Shown here in pieces: positions 14,775-24,776 of a stretch of 39,866 nt of DNA; positions within the stretch are counted from its first letter, which is position 1, and each line of letters starts with the position of its first letter. The translations under genes and the position numbers were made by a program. Below the pieces are notes generated by a model. It was not told the origin of the DNA and did not search any database. It saw only the letters and a program-made list of their open reading frames with translations. Source of the DNA: Plectonema cf. radiosum LEGE 06105 (GTDB taxonomy: Bacteria; Cyanobacteriota; Cyanobacteriia; Cyanobacteriales; Nostocaceae); the NCBI RefSeq assembly GCF_015207665.1, contig NZ_JADEWL010000058.1, positions 1 to 39,866 of the forward strand, in the 5' to 3' direction.

Positions 14775-16388
14775 TCAAAGTTTTTGCATAAGAATGTGAT
14801 ATCCTATACCCCATGCCCAATTTCCCATACCCAATCCTAATAAAACCCAACATAACCAATCACCCCAACGTACATATAAAGTTTGGGTTTTTCGTCGATA
14901 AATAGTTTCTGCGTGGGTTTCGTAAGTATTATGTCCCGATATCCACAATGTTCTCCCGTGGGGATTGACAAATGCTGAATATCCTGTATTAGTAGCTCTT
15001 GCTGCCCATCTATCATTTTCAATGGCTCGCATGGTATCCTGAGCATGATGCTGAAATTGCATTGCTGCACTATAAGGGTCGTTATTAGAAGCTGTGAGAA
15101 TAAACTCTCCACCCTTCTGGGTTTGATTACGAAATTGTTCCGCAAAGGCTGATCCGTAACAAATCCCAACGATAGCTCTACCAAAAGGTGTTTCCACAAT
15201 CTGGTTTGATTTTCCTGGTATTTGTCTTGCGGTTATGGGAGATAATCGATTAATAATACCGCCTAAAATATTTTCAAAAGGAATGTATTCTCCTAAAGGT
15301 ACCAGTTTTTCTTTATCGTAATGGCTATAAATTTCACCTTCACCTGTAAAAGTAAATAAACTATTGGTATATCTACCTTTTCCCTGACGTTTATAACCTC
15401 CAACCCAAGCTAAAACGCCTTTTTCTCGCACTGCTGTAATCAACGGACTTTGAATAATCTCATCTTCAAAAAAAGGTAACGCACCTTCTGGAGTTAAAAC
15501 TGCTTCTACACCTCGATCAACTAAATCCAAGTAACCCTCGGTATAATTTTTGATGATGCGCTGGTTCCCTTGGGATTTAAATTTGATTCGATTGGGAATA
15601 TTTCCCTGAACAATTCCTACTTTTAAAGCAGTTGCCGACGGTTGGGAAAGGGGACGAGAATACAAGCCAAAACCGATTAAATGAGAAAAGATAAATAGCG
15701 CGATCGCAATTATTCCCAATTGCTGAAAACTTTTGATATTTTGACTTTTAGTTTCTTCTAATACTGGTATTTTATTTTTTTTACCATAATCTACAACGGA
15801 AAAGCGAGCAATTAAAGCTTCTGCTAACAACCCATTAACCGCAACTATTACCGCCGTTACCGCTGTTGGTCCGGAAATTTGACCCAAATGTAAAATTACT
15901 AAATTATGCGGTGATTGTGTGTAAGAAAGCGAACTCCACCACAAAGGTCCGGCACTCCAAACTCTTTCTAAAGCACACCAAATAGCTGTACCAATCAGAA
16001 CGCGAATCAAACTATTTTGAGTTGAAAATATCCTGAGTAATTTAGACCAAAGTATAACTAATAAACCTCCCCAAAAGGAGATAAACAACCAAGCAAATAA
16101 AGCTATGGCGATGCTTCCCAACCACGGAACACCCAACCAAGTCAAAGGATGAAGTCCCGTAATCCAATACAAAGCGGTTCCGTGATAACCCAAACCCCAT
16201 AAGAGAGAGGGAGAGAGAGTTTTATGTTTTGGGGTTACGACTATTATCCATAGGGGAATCAAAGCAAACCATGCTAAAAACCAAGCACCCACAGGAGCGA
16301 CGGTTAACCCCATTACAATCCCACTTGTTAAAGCAATTATTGGTTTTGAGTTGCGAGTTATGAATTTGGTAAAAATATTAGATTTCAT
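14775..16388 (-). CDS. lnt: Apolipoprotein N-acyltransferase
   Basis: A 537-residue inner-membrane enzyme that adds the third acyl chain to the N-terminal Cys of lipoproteins. The N-terminal half holds about seven TM helices (including 18-50, 92-120 and 223-243). The C-terminal half is a nitrilase-like domain starting at LKVGIVQGNIP (about 255). The catalytic triad is visible: Glu301 in LTPEGALPF, Lys361 in DKEKLVPLGEY and Cys410 in VGICYGSAF. A last TM lies near 514-530. Length is close to E. coli Lnt (about 512). It lies 84 bp downstream of gyrA on the same strand, with a palindromic repeat between them. Confidence 0.95.
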   Translation of the reverse strand: MKSNIFTKFITRNSKPIIALTSGIVMGLTVAPVGAWFLAWFALIPLWIIVVTPKHKTLSPSLLWGLGYHGTALYWITGLHPLTWLGVPWLGSIAIALFAWLFISFWGGLLVILWSKLLRIFSTQNSLIRVLIGTAIWCALERVWSAGPLWWSSLSYTQSPHNLVILHLGQISGPTAVTAVIVAVNGLLAEALIARFSVVDYGKKNKIPVLEETKSQNIKSFQQLGIIAIALFIFSHLIGFGLYSRPLSQPSATALKVGIVQGNIPNRIKFKSQGNQRIIKNYTEGYLDLVDRGVEAVLTPEGALPFFEDEIIQSPLITAVREKGVLAWVGGYKRQGKGRYTNSLFTFTGEGEIYSHYDKEKLVPLGEYIPFENILGGIINRLSPITARQIPGKSNQIVETPFGRAIVGICYGSAFAEQFRNQTQKGGEFILTASNNDPYSAAMQFQHHAQDTMRAIENDRWAARATNTGYSAFVNPHGRTLWISGHNTYETHAETIYRRKTQTLYVRWGDWLCWVLLGLGMGNWAWGIGYHILMQKL

Positions 16389-16412
16389 AATTAATTACAT
16401 ATCAAAACAGTT

Positions 16413-16441
16413 GTAGAGACGCGATACCCTTGCGTCTCTAC
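16413..16441. repeat. GTAGAGACG-type palindrome, copy 3
   Basis: Inverted repeat GTAGAGACGC - 9-base loop GATACCCTT - GCGTCTCTAC between gyrA and lnt. It has the same outer arm (GTAGAGACG) as the elements at 5838 and 10729 but a different interior. It may be a processing or termination hairpin on the gyrA transcript. Confidence 0.8.
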
Positions 16442-16472
16442 ATTAATGGTTAATACATTACCAAAATTTGAT

Positions 16473-19178
16473 TTATTCTTCCGTTTCTACAACATGATCT
16501 GCTGGTTCTATAACAATTGTATCGGTCACTTCTACAGCATCTCCATCAGATAATTCTTCTGATTCTTCACTATTATCAGCGGGAACTACTGCAACTCCGT
16601 TAATAAAATCTTCATCATCAAGACGCTGTACCCTTACTCCAGTAGCAGAACGTGATTGGATGGAAATGGCATTTACTGCCTGCCGGATAATGATACCGCG
16701 ACTCGTGACCATCATAATTTCATTTTCTTCACTAACAATGCGTAAAGTTGCTAAATGGTCTTGAGTTTTACGGTTTTTGAACTTGGTTGCCATTAAACCT
16801 TGTCCGGCGCGATTTTGCAAGCGGAATTGGGCTACTGGTACCCGTTTTCCATATCCTCCCGTAGTAATAACTAATACCCAAAGCCCGGAATTACTATTAT
16901 CCGCAATTTCTACAGCTTCAGGATTATCTGCATCTTCGATTTCAGTTGTTTCGGTTTCAATTGCTTCAATTTCGGTTGCTTCAACTTCAATGGCTTCGGT
17001 TTCAGCTTCTATTGCTGGTGCGATGTTATTCAGAATATCTGCTGGAAGAACATCCATTCCTACCAATTCGTCGCCACCTTTACGCAACTTCATGGCTTTT
17101 ACTCCACGAGTCGCTCTACCCAAAGGACGTAATTGTGAGTGAGTGCAGCGGAAATGAATCGCCATACCCATGCGAGAACCGATAATTACACTATCTTCTG
17201 CTTTCGCACGACGTACCCAGCGCAATTCATCCCCTTCTTCTAAGGAAATGGCAATCAAACCGTTGGCTCGAATATGACTAAAGGCAGCTAAGGCAGTTTT
17301 CTTGATATAGCCACCCTTAGTGAGCATTACCAAATATTCATCTTGGCTAAATTCGCTGACGGGTACAATCGAGGTAATTTTTTCTTCTCTAGGAATCGGT
17401 AGCATTTGTACTATGGGTGTACCCCTACTGGTGCGGGAACCCAAGGGTAATTGATAAGCCCTCAAGCAATAAACTACACCACGTTCGCTGAAGAATAAAA
17501 TACTATCATGGTCGCAACAAGTTAAGAAATGCTCAATGTTGTCATCATCTTTAACTTTAGCTGCGGCTTTACCTCTGGTAGCACGGCTTTGCGCTTCAAA
17601 GGTATTAACCGGCATCCGTTTGATATAACCTTGCTGAGTCAGTAAAATTATCGCTTTTTCATTGGCAATTAAGTCTATATCATCTAAATCCCCTTCCTTG
17701 TGGGTAATTACCGTGCGGCGGGGTGTAGCGTGTTTTTCTCTTAATTGCTTAACTTCGGTTTCAATAATTTCTAATATTCGTTCTCTGCGAGCCAGAATAT
17801 CTTGTAAATCAGTTATTTGAGCCTGTAAAGAATCGTGTTCTAAACGAATTTTATCAGCTTCCAAAGCTGTCAAACGGCGTAACTGCATTTGTAAGATTGC
17901 GTCGGCTTGCGCTTCCGATAATCCATAGTTACTAATTAATTCTCCCTTCGCCGTCGGTGCATCCGCAGCATGACGAATCAAGGCAATAATCTGGTCTAAA
18001 TGGGACTGCGCGATTAACAAACCTTGTAAAATATGGTCTCTTTCTTCCGCTTTCCGCAACTCATAGCGTGTGCGTCTGGTAATCGACTCAATGCGGAAAT
18101 CTAAGAAAACCTGCAAAAACCGCTTCAATGTTAGTAAAATGGGTTCTCCATTTACTAACGCAAGCATATTTGCACCAAAATTCGCTTGCAGTGGCGTTAA
18201 CTTGTATAAATTATTTAAAACCACGCGGGGATAAGCATCGCGCTTGAGTTCTATAACAACTCGCATCCCATCGCGATCGCTCTCATCCCGGATATCAGAA
18301 ATCCCGTCAATGCGTTTATCGTTAACTAACTCGGCAATTTTTTCAATTAATGCCGCTTTATTAGTTTGATAAGGCAACTCGGTGATAATGATTGCTTCTT
18401 TTTCCTGTCTTCCCCGCTGTTGAAGAGTCTCAATACTCGCTACTCCGCGCATGGTAATCGAACCGCGCCCGGTAGTGTAAGCTTCCTTAATCCCTGAAGT
18501 ACCGAGGATTTCAGCACCCGTCGGGAAATCGGGGCCTTGAATATATTTATTTAATTCAAGATCGGTAATTTCCGGATTATGAATTAGGGATACTAATCCG
18601 TCGATCAATTCTCCCAAATTATGAGGCGGGATATTAGTCGCCATCCCCACCGCAATCCCAGAAGAACCATTTAATAGTAACTGCGGTAGCCTTGCTGGTA
18701 AAACCGTAGGTTCCTGTTGTGAACCGTCGAAGTTATCGGCAAAATCGACAGTTTCCGATTCGATATCTTGCAGTAGAGCGTCAGTAGTTAAAGATTGTAG
18801 GCGGCATTCAGTGTAACGCATAGCCGCCGGAGGGTCGTTATCAACACTTCCGAAATTACCATGCCCCGAAATTAAAGGCGACCTCATCGAAAAACTTTGC
18901 GCCATCCGCACCAAAGCATCGTAAACAGCCGTATCACCGTGGGGGTGGTACTTACCCAACACCTCCCCCACAACACGGGCGCACTTACGGAAAGGGCGGT
19001 CTGCCGTCAACCCCAACTCGTGCATAGCGTAAAGAATGCGACGATGCACAGGCTTCAGACCATCCCTGGCATCTGGCAAAGCGCGACCGACAATCACGCT
19101 CATCGCATATTCCAGATAAGACCTGGACATCTCGTTTCGCAGATCCGTCGGGATTATCCGCTCCTGAGAGGTTGTCAT
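16473..19178 (-). CDS. gyrA: DNA gyrase subunit A
   Basis: A 901-residue type IIA topoisomerase subunit that cuts and rejoins DNA during negative supercoiling. The N-terminal breakage-reunion domain has [19 protein letters not shown] and [17 protein letters not shown]. The catalytic Tyr122 lies in AAMRYTECR. Residues 83 and 87 (E. coli quinolone positions) are Thr and Asp. The C-terminal beta-pinwheel follows from about residue 500. The canonical GyrA box is replaced by [12 protein letters not shown], which I recall from other cyanobacterial GyrA proteins. An acidic Glu/Thr/Ile/Ala repeat of about 40 residues (about 722-761) interrupts the pinwheel, and the tail is also acidic. ParC is the alternative, but the length and N-terminus favour GyrA. 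Confidence 0.93.
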   Translation of the reverse strand: MTTSQERIIPTDLRNEMSRSYLEYAMSVIVGRALPDARDGLKPVHRRILYAMHELGLTADRPFRKCARVVGEVLGKYHPHGDTAVYDALVRMAQSFSMRSPLISGHGNFGSVDNDPPAAMRYTECRLQSLTTDALLQDIESETVDFADNFDGSQQEPTVLPARLPQLLLNGSSGIAVGMATNIPPHNLGELIDGLVSLIHNPEITDLELNKYIQGPDFPTGAEILGTSGIKEAYTTGRGSITMRGVASIETLQQRGRQEKEAIIITELPYQTNKAALIEKIAELVNDKRIDGISDIRDESDRDGMRVVIELKRDAYPRVVLNNLYKLTPLQANFGANMLALVNGEPILLTLKRFLQVFLDFRIESITRRTRYELRKAEERDHILQGLLIAQSHLDQIIALIRHAADAPTAKGELISNYGLSEAQADAILQMQLRRLTALEADKIRLEHDSLQAQITDLQDILARRERILEIIETEVKQLREKHATPRRTVITHKEGDLDDIDLIANEKAIILLTQQGYIKRMPVNTFEAQSRATRGKAAAKVKDDDNIEHFLTCCDHDSILFFSERGVVYCLRAYQLPLGSRTSRGTPIVQMLPIPREEKITSIVPVSEFSQDEYLVMLTKGGYIKKTALAAFSHIRANGLIAISLEEGDELRWVRRAKAEDSVIIGSRMGMAIHFRCTHSQLRPLGRATRGVKAMKLRKGGDELVGMDVLPADILNNIAPAIEAETEAIEVEATEIEAIETETTEIEDADNPEAVEIADNSNSGLWVLVITTGGYGKRVPVAQFRLQNRAGQGLMATKFKNRKTQDHLATLRIVSEENEIMMVTSRGIIIRQAVNAISIQSRSATGVRVQRLDDEDFINGVAVVPADNSEESEELSDGDAVEVTDTIVIEPADHVVETEE

Positions 19179-19542
19179 AACCGAAAAAACTCCAAAAATC
19201 GCAAATTTTAGGGCTTAAAATCGAAAAAAAGCCAAATTATTCCAAATGATGCTTGAATAATCGCCATTATTTGGTACAATTTTAGCACATTTTGCGCGTT
19301 TTTGCAGGGAATAGGGAGTAGGGAGCGGGGAAGAATACCTAGTTCCCGGAGTCAGCCGGGGAACCAGAACAAGAGCCGGAAACTGTTGTTGAAACTGGTG
19401 CAAGATTTGATTAAACTCAACGAGGTTGTCGCCAACCCCAATCTCCGTCAAAAGGACTTCTTTTCGCTTGCACTTTTATGTGTCTTTGAATAGAAGTTTC
19501 CGTATGTCGGGAAATCTTTGTCCTATAACTATTAAACAAGTC
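19179..19542. other. Spacer between gyrA and the J-domain gene
   Basis: A 364-bp stretch holding the gyrA promoter region. The part nearest gyrA is AT-rich (19180-19290). The middle (about 19310-19460) is GC-richer and carries a 63-codon open frame on each strand, neither recognisable. No clear tandem repeats or terminator are seen. Confidence 0.5.
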
Positions 19543-20184
19543 TCAAAAAACCTGCTCTAACTTCATAAAATCGCGCTGTACCTCGTTAATCAAAGACTTA
19601 TTCTTAGGGTCGGTCTTCAAAGCTTTTTTCAGGTAAATTCTTGCCTTAAGCAACTGTTTTTCCGCAATTAACGCCCTTCCCCAAAGTTGATATGATATGG
19701 CTAACCATTGTCGTACTTCAGCATCATTAGGCAAACGTTCCACCAAAGCTTCCGCGAGCGCAATAGCTTGCGGGAAACGTCTTTCCTTCAAAAACTGCTG
19801 TAGCTGTTCGTAGGTTTTCCACTTCAAACGTCGCTCAATTTCTTCAATTTGGGGGGGTTTTGGTTTCGGCTGTTGGGATGGCGATCGCAATGGTTGTGAA
19901 TGCGAACTGTGCTGCGGTGTCTCCTTCACCCGATCTGATTTTTTTTGTAGCGTTTCAACAGCTGGCGAGGTTTTTTGATAGGAACTTTGTTCTTGGGGCG
20001 GTATACATTGCAATAACAATTTGTATGCCTCAGTTAAGGCAATAAACTTTTCCTTAGCCCTTTCATCATTGGGATTAATATCCGGATGATATTGCTGCGC
20101 CAGTCGGCGGTAAGACGATTTGATGTCGGGAAAAGAAGCTCCCGATCTTAAACCCAGTAAACGGTAGCAATCTAAAAGATCCAT
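19543..20184 (-). CDS. J-domain protein with TPR-like C-terminus
   Basis: A 213-residue co-chaperone-like protein. Residues 1-60 are a J domain (YRLLGLRSGASFPDIKSSYR) with the HPD motif at 33-35 needed to stimulate Hsp70 ATPase. A Pro/Ser/Gln-rich linker (about 65-110) follows. The C-terminal 95 residues (AEALVERLPNDAEVRQWLA, then KARIYLKKALKTDPKN) look like two or three TPR repeats. It has no Gly/Phe region or zinc fingers, so it is a type III J protein. The linker and TPR part suggest delivery of Hsp70 to a particular partner, which is unknown. Confidence 0.85.
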   Translation of the reverse strand: MDLLDCYRLLGLRSGASFPDIKSSYRRLAQQYHPDINPNDERAKEKFIALTEAYKLLLQCIPPQEQSSYQKTSPAVETLQKKSDRVKETPQHSSHSQPLRSPSQQPKPKPPQIEEIERRLKWKTYEQLQQFLKERRFPQAIALAEALVERLPNDAEVRQWLAISYQLWGRALIAEKQLLKARIYLKKALKTDPKNKSLINEVQRDFMKLEQVF

Positions 20185-20510
20185 TTCGAGCTATCCGGAG
20201 CGCACTTTTAACAGTGATTCAACTTACCTAATCATTAAAGTAAGTGATTGATTATAGTATGTTTACAGCAATAAGCTGAAGCTACTAATGATAAAGACTA
20301 AAGTTCCAATTTAAAGTTCATAACGTACATCTTGATGGGGAATGGTAATTGGTAATTGGTAATTGGTAATTGGGATACCTTCCAGATAAAGGTAAGAAGT
20401 AAGTACTTATGAATTGAGAAGAGTTAAAAATTAGGGCTCAATTAAAACTTAAGAATTATGTCTACCCCCATTACCCATTACCCATTACCTATTACCTATT
20501 ACCCATTCCA
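20185..20510. repeat. Spacer with GGTAATT and CCCATTA/CCTATTA heptamer repeats
   Basis: A 326-bp gene-free stretch. Four units of GGTAATT lie at about 20343-20371. Five or six units of CCCATTA/CCTATTA lie at about 20468-20506, right against the clpP stop codon. The rest is AT-rich without recognisable signals. Confidence 0.75.
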
Positions 20511-21107
20511 CTAAACAGGTCGCTCTTCAATTACTTTGTCAATCAAACCATATTCTTTGGCTTCTTCGGCGGACATGAAAAAGTCACGATCCATGTCTTT
20601 TTCAATTTTTTCGATTGATTTACCAGTATTCTTAGCATAAATGCCGTTTAGCTGATGACGAATCCGCAGAATTTCCCTGGCTTCAATTTCAATGTCGGTT
20701 GCTTGTCCGCGAGCGCCCCCGGAAGGTTGGTGAATCATAATCCGCGAATGAGGTAAAGCCAATCGCTTACCTTTGGTTCCACCAGCAAGCAAGAACGAAC
20801 CCATTGAAGCAGCTAAACCCACACAAATTGTCACCACATCCGACTTGATGTGCTGCATTGTGTCAAAAATCATCAATCCAGAAGTGACCATTCCACCAGG
20901 TGAATTGATGTATAAATAAATATCTTTACCTGGGTCATCCGAATCAAGGTATAGCATCACCGCTACAATTTGGTTAGCGAGTTCGTCATCAATATCTCGC
21001 GGCAGAAAAATAATCCGTTCGCGGTAAAGACGATTGTAAATATCAATCCACTGTGTATATTGTTCCCCCGGCATCCGGTAGGGAACTTTTGGCACGCCAA
21101 TAGGCAT
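20511..21107 (-). CDS. clpP: ATP-dependent Clp protease proteolytic subunit (ClpP, partner of ClpR)
   Basis: A 198-residue serine peptidase. The catalytic triad is complete: Ser in GLAASMGSF, His in [10 protein letters not shown] and Asp in [21 protein letters not shown] forms the oxyanion strand. It lies 207 bp downstream of clpR on the same strand. In cyanobacteria this corresponds to the ClpP3 subunit that forms a mixed ClpP3/R ring working with ClpC. The number 3 is inferred from the neighbour, not from a tree. No propeptide is evident ([14 protein letters not shown]). Length is normal for the family. Confidence 0.93.
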   Translation of the reverse strand: MPIGVPKVPYRMPGEQYTQWIDIYNRLYRERIIFLPRDIDDELANQIVAVMLYLDSDDPGKDIYLYINSPGGMVTSGLMIFDTMQHIKSDVVTICVGLAASMGSFLLAGGTKGKRLALPHSRIMIHQPSGGARGQATDIEIEAREILRIRHQLNGIYAKNTGKSIEKIEKDMDRDFFMSAEEAKEYGLIDKVIEERPV

Positions 21108-21314
21108 AATTCTATAACTCCGTTTTATAATTTACTGGGAATGAGCAATCAATTTTGGATTTTAGATTTTGGATTTTACATTTACATTTATGCGGAGCCA
21201 TAATTAAAACTGAATTGTTTGAAACCGTGAATAATTCAATCCAAAATCCTTTGATCTAAAATCTAAAATTGTTTCGGTGAGTAATTAGTCCGATTACGAT
21301 ATGCAAACCTATTA

Positions 21315-21977
21315 TTAAAGGATGCTAGCGGCTACGGGATGGGCAAGTTCTTCTTTTTCAAACACCCGGTCAATCAAGCCGTATTCCACAGCAGCTTGAG
21401 GTGTCAGGTAAAATAAGCGGTCCATATCCTTCTCAATTCTTTCAGTAGTTTGCCCGGTATTACGAGAAAGAATATCTAACATTGTCCGCTTATTTGCCAA
21501 AACTTCTTTAGCTCGGATTTGAATATCCGTTGCTTGACCTTGGGCATAGCTTTTTGGCTGATGCAGAATAATCGTAGAGTGAGGTAAGCTAGCGCGACAA
21601 CCTTTAGAACCAGCACTTAAGAGCATTGCAGCCATTCCCATTGCCGAACCAATACAAATGGTGTGAATGGGAGGCTTAATATATTTAATCGTATCGTAGA
21701 TAGCAAAAGCTTCAGTTTCAAAGCCAACGGGGTCGCCACCGTAACTAGAAGTACCAGTAGAATTGATATAAATTTTAATCGGTTTTTCTGGGTCATCTGA
21801 CTGTAAATAAAGCAGTTCGGCAATGATAAGTTCCGTAACCGCAGGCACCAGAGGCATCCCAAGATACACGATGCGTTCTTTCAATAGTAAAGAAGGTAAA
21901 TCCGGCGGTGGTGTGCGAGTAAAGCTATCTCCGCCGTAATAAGGCGCTTGCACAGCCTTGATGGGGGAATTTTCCAT
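21315..21977 (-). CDS. clpR: ClpR, inactive ClpP-like subunit
   Basis: A 220-residue ClpP paralogue. The nucleophile position reads CIGSAMGMAAML where ClpP has [12 protein letters not shown]. Gly therefore replaces the catalytic Ser, while His (IILHQPKSY) and Asp (EKDMDRLFYLT) remain. It also carries a ClpR-type insertion TGTSSYGGDPVGFETE after the YINS strand. Such subunits occur in cyanobacteria and plastids and are structural partners of ClpP3. It is first in a two-gene operon with the active subunit, which fits mixed-ring assembly. The ATG at 21977 gives the typical MENSPIKAVQAPYYGG start. Confidence 0.93.
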   Translation of the reverse strand: MENSPIKAVQAPYYGGDSFTRTPPPDLPSLLLKERIVYLGMPLVPAVTELIIAELLYLQSDDPEKPIKIYINSTGTSSYGGDPVGFETEAFAIYDTIKYIKPPIHTICIGSAMGMAAMLLSAGSKGCRASLPHSTIILHQPKSYAQGQATDIQIRAKEVLANKRTMLDILSRNTGQTTERIEKDMDRLFYLTPQAAVEYGLIDRVFEKEELAHPVAASIL

Positions 21978-22499
21978 TTTTCAACTGTTGCCTGAATAAT
22001 GCTGTTAACTGTAGTACATATTAACGCGATGCAAGGGACTGTGGAGGTGTGGATTTCTCGCTTTTTATTTTCTTTTCTATAATTTGTAATTTGTCTGAGG
22101 TAAATATTAGATTATCGGCGAAAACTCAAAGCGATACATAATTGTCAATTCGACAACTATCACAGAAGTCGGGTTTTTAGGATAAATCTCTGTAATAACA
22201 GACAATTCTGGTAAAAACCCAACTCCTAACCCCACTACAGTTTCCTGATGATTTAAGCAGCAATCGAATTCGTGAACATCTAACTCACCTTAAAGTTAGC
22301 AGGAATACAATTGATTGCATCAAAAAAATCAAATATCAACCAACTGTACAAATTGCTCTTAATTTAATTTTTAAGTAAGTAAGATTATGAATATCATTTA
22401 AGATATTGAACTCATGCAGGAGTTTTCCTTTTTGGAATCAACTGCATTCTGGAGTTGTTTATATATAATGTATATTCCGTGAAAGGAACCGCAACCAAT
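21978..22499. other. Divergent spacer between clpR and the VWA gene
   Basis: A 522-bp gene-free stretch that must carry both outward promoters. It contains a dispersed repeat at 22165-22226. An AT-rich tail with TATATATAATG lies near 22461-22471, about 30 bp before the VWA start. No tRNA or other RNA is recognised. Confidence 0.5.
22165..22226. repeat. Small mobile-type repeat with GAAGTCGGGTTTTT-like ends, copy 2
   Basis: A ~62-bp element starting GAAGTCGGGTTTTT and ending AAAAACCCAACTCC. The interior TCTGTAATAACAGACA is itself palindromic, resembling the CTGTTAGTACAGA of copy 3. Confidence 0.75.
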
Positions 22500-23747
22500 A
22501 TGAAAGTTAGCTTGTTGCCCGAACTAAATGATCGCAATCTAGATGCAAACCAATCAAGCTCTCAACGTCAGTTGGCAGTTTCTCTGACTGCTCAGGTAGA
22601 AAACTTCGATCGCAACGTTCCCCTCAACTTATGTTTGATTCTAGACCATAGCGGTTCCATGAACGGTCGTCCCCTGGAAACTGTCAAAAAAGCCGCAAAC
22701 CGTATTGTTGATCGACTCAAAAATGGCGATCGCCTTAGTATTATAGTTTTCGATCATCGGGCTAAGGTACTGGTTCCCAATCAGGTAATTGAAGATAGAG
22801 AAGGTATCAAACAAAAAATAAATCGTCTCAGTGCTGATGGTGGAACTTCCATTGATGAAGGTTTGCGTTTGGGAATTGAGGAATTAGCAAAGGGTAAAAA
22901 GGAAACAATTTCTCAAGCTTTTTTATTAACTGATGGTGAAAACGAACACGGTGACAATAATCGCTGTCTCAAATTCGCTCAATTGGCTGTAGATTACAGT
23001 CTAACCCTGAATTCTCTAGGATTTGGCGATAATTGGAACCAAGATGTTCTCGAACAAATTGCTGATGCTGGTGGTGGTAGTTTGTCCCATATCGAACAAC
23101 CAGAGGAAGCCGAAAATAAGTTTAATCAGCTTTTTAGCCGTATTCAAACCGTCGGTTTAACCAATGCTTATCTACTATTTTCTCTCATGCCCAAAATACG
23201 ATTAGCAGAACTTAAACCAGTTGCCCAAGTATTTCCTGATACTATTGAATTACCAGTACAACAGGAAGCAGACGGACGTTTTAGCGTGCGTTTGGGTGAC
23301 TTAATGAAGGATAGTCAAAGAACAGTTTTAGCAAATATTTATTTAGGACAGTTACCCGAAGGTACCCATACTATTGCTCAATTACAGGTTCGTTACGATG
23401 ACCCAGCAAGTAATATGACAGGGTTACTTTCGGAAACTATCCCTGTAGAAACTCATGTAGTTCAATCATACCAACCTGTAGTCAATCCCAAAGTTCAACC
23501 CCATATTTTAGCATTAGCCAAGTATCGGCAAACCCAGCTTGCAGAAGCCAAACTACAACAAGGCGATCGCGCTGGTGCAGCCACCATGTTGCAAACCGCA
23601 GCCAAAACAGCTTTGCAAATGGGAGATAATAGTGCAGCAACAGTTTTACAAACGAATGCTACCCGCTTACAATCTGGAGAAGAACTATCAGAAGCAGACC
23701 GTAAAAAAACCAGAATCGTTTCTAAAACTACATTACAAGATTCTTGA
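22500..23747 (+). CDS. von Willebrand factor A (VWA) domain protein
   Basis: A 415-residue protein starting MKVSLLPEL at 22500, behind an AAAGGA sequence. The frame also opens at 22455, but that extension looks non-coding. The VWA domain (about 42-215) has the MIDAS motif LDHSGSMNG (Asp49, Ser51, Ser53), a Thr in GGTSIDEGL and LLTDGENEHG with the last Asp. The C-terminal half has a beta-sandwich-like region and an Ala/Gln-rich helical end (KLQQGDRAGAATMLQTA). There is no signal peptide or TM segment, so it is cytosolic. Such proteins act as metal-dependent protein-binding modules. The partner is not evident from neighbours. Confidence 0.9.
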   Translation: MKVSLLPELNDRNLDANQSSSQRQLAVSLTAQVENFDRNVPLNLCLILDHSGSMNGRPLETVKKAANRIVDRLKNGDRLSIIVFDHRAKVLVPNQVIEDREGIKQKINRLSADGGTSIDEGLRLGIEELAKGKKETISQAFLLTDGENEHGDNNRCLKFAQLAVDYSLTLNSLGFGDNWNQDVLEQIADAGGGSLSHIEQPEEAENKFNQLFSRIQTVGLTNAYLLFSLMPKIRLAELKPVAQVFPDTIELPVQQEADGRFSVRLGDLMKDSQRTVLANIYLGQLPEGTHTIAQLQVRYDDPASNMTGLLSETIPVETHVVQSYQPVVNPKVQPHILALAKYRQTQLAEAKLQQGDRAGAATMLQTAAKTALQMGDNSAATVLQTNATRLQSGEELSEADRKKTRIVSKTTLQDS

Positions 23748-23776
23748 TTTATTTACACAGTTGACAGTTGACAGAG

Positions 23777-23841
23777 CTACTCCTAACTCCTAACCCCTAA
23801 CTCCTAACTCCTAACTCCTAACCCCTAACTCCTAACTCTCC
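23777..23841. repeat. CTCCTAA heptamer repeat
   Basis: Seven to nine units of CTCCTAA/CCCCTAA directly before the nuclease start codon. The same unit makes up part of the tract at the left end of the window. Confidence 0.85.
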
Positions 23842-23855
23842 TCCTCAAGTGATCT

Positions 23856-24662
23856 GTGAAAGGAAAACTATTTTTTGTTATTCCCGTATTCGTATCAATT
23901 CTAATTGCTGGTTGTCAACTGCTGTTAACACAACCAGTTAGTCCTCATTTAACAATGGGTAATCCCAGTAATGCAGGAGAAAATCCTGATAATTATCTCA
24001 TCATAAAACCCCAATACGCTTTATCATACAATCGGGAAAGAGGTACACCAAATTGGGTCGCTTGGCAACTAAATCAAAGTTGGTTGGGTAATATTCAACG
24101 TCAAGATGATTTTCGTCCCGATGATTCTCTACCAGAAAACTGGTATCGCGTAAAACCTAACGATTATACTGGTAGCGGCTATGACCGAGGTCATATGGTT
24201 GCTTCTGCTGATAGAACAGCCAATGTAGAAGATAATTTAGCTACTTTCTTAATGACTAACATTGTTCCGCAAACTCCTGAGAACAACCGGGGTGCCTGGC
24301 GAGAACTAGAAGAATACTGTCGGTATTTGGTAAAACAAGGTAAAGAACTTTATATTATTGCTGGTGTTGATGGAAGTTCTAAAAAAATTGGTAGAACTAA
24401 GCAAGTGACTGCACCCGCATCAACTTGGAAAGTGATTGTGGTTTTGGATCAACCGGGACAAGATATAGGAACGATATCTGAAAATACTAGAGTTATTGCT
24501 GTAAATATTACCAATCGTAAAAATACAGGTAATGATTGGAAAAAATATCTACTCTCAGTTGATCAACTCGAAGCAAAAACAGGTTACAATTTCCTCGACC
24601 GAGTTCCAGAATCGGTTCAGCAGGTAATTGAAAGTCGAGTTGATCGCAGTAATGTTCGGTAG
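23856..24662 (+). CDS. nucA: NucA-like DNA/RNA non-specific endonuclease, putative lipoprotein
   Basis: A 268-residue secreted nuclease of the beta-beta-alpha-metal (DNA/RNA non-specific endonuclease) family. The signal sequence ends LIAGC (Cys20), a lipobox, so it may be lipid-anchored. The active site YDRGHMVASADR gives Asp110, Arg111 and His113 (general base). Asn144 in PENNRGAW is the metal ligand, and Glu152 and Arg156 follow in RELEEYCR. The spacings His+31 (Asn) and His+39 (Glu) equal those I recall for Anabaena NucA (His124, Asn155, Glu163). The start is GTG. A NuiA-like inhibitor gene lies 114 bp downstream on the opposite strand. Confidence 0.93.
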   Translation: MKGKLFFVIPVFVSILIAGCQLLLTQPVSPHLTMGNPSNAGENPDNYLIIKPQYALSYNRERGTPNWVAWQLNQSWLGNIQRQDDFRPDDSLPENWYRVKPNDYTGSGYDRGHMVASADRTANVEDNLATFLMTNIVPQTPENNRGAWRELEEYCRYLVKQGKELYIIAGVDGSSKKIGRTKQVTAPASTWKVIVVLDQPGQDIGTISENTRVIAVNITNRKNTGNDWKKYLLSVDQLEAKTGYNFLDRVPESVQQVIESRVDRSNVR

Positions 24663-24667
24663 GGTTA

Positions 24668-24730
24668 GAAGTCGGGTTTTTATAATCATTGTCTGTTAGT
24701 ACAGATATTTACCTTAAAAACCCAATTTCT
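24668..24730. repeat. Small mobile-type repeat with GAAGTCGGGTTTTT-like ends, copy 3
   Basis: A ~63-bp element starting GAAGTCGGGTTTTT just after the nucA stop and ending AAAAACCCAATTTCTG. The core CTGTTAGTACAGA is palindromic. It sits between the convergent nuclease and inhibitor genes and could serve as a bidirectional terminator-like hairpin. Confidence 0.75.
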
Positions 24731-24776
24731 GTGATATTCAACTATCAACTATCCCTCATCCATCATCAACTAATTA

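Noticed and set aside
16777-17185. Two + strand open frames within gyrA
   Set aside because: Both are antisense to the acidic repeat and pinwheel of gyrA; the low complexity keeps them open by chance.
19302-19493. 63-codon open frame on the + strand between gyrA and the J-domain gene
   Set aside because: No recognisable similarity, a Gly/Arg/Ser-rich start, and an equally open reverse frame; probably chance.
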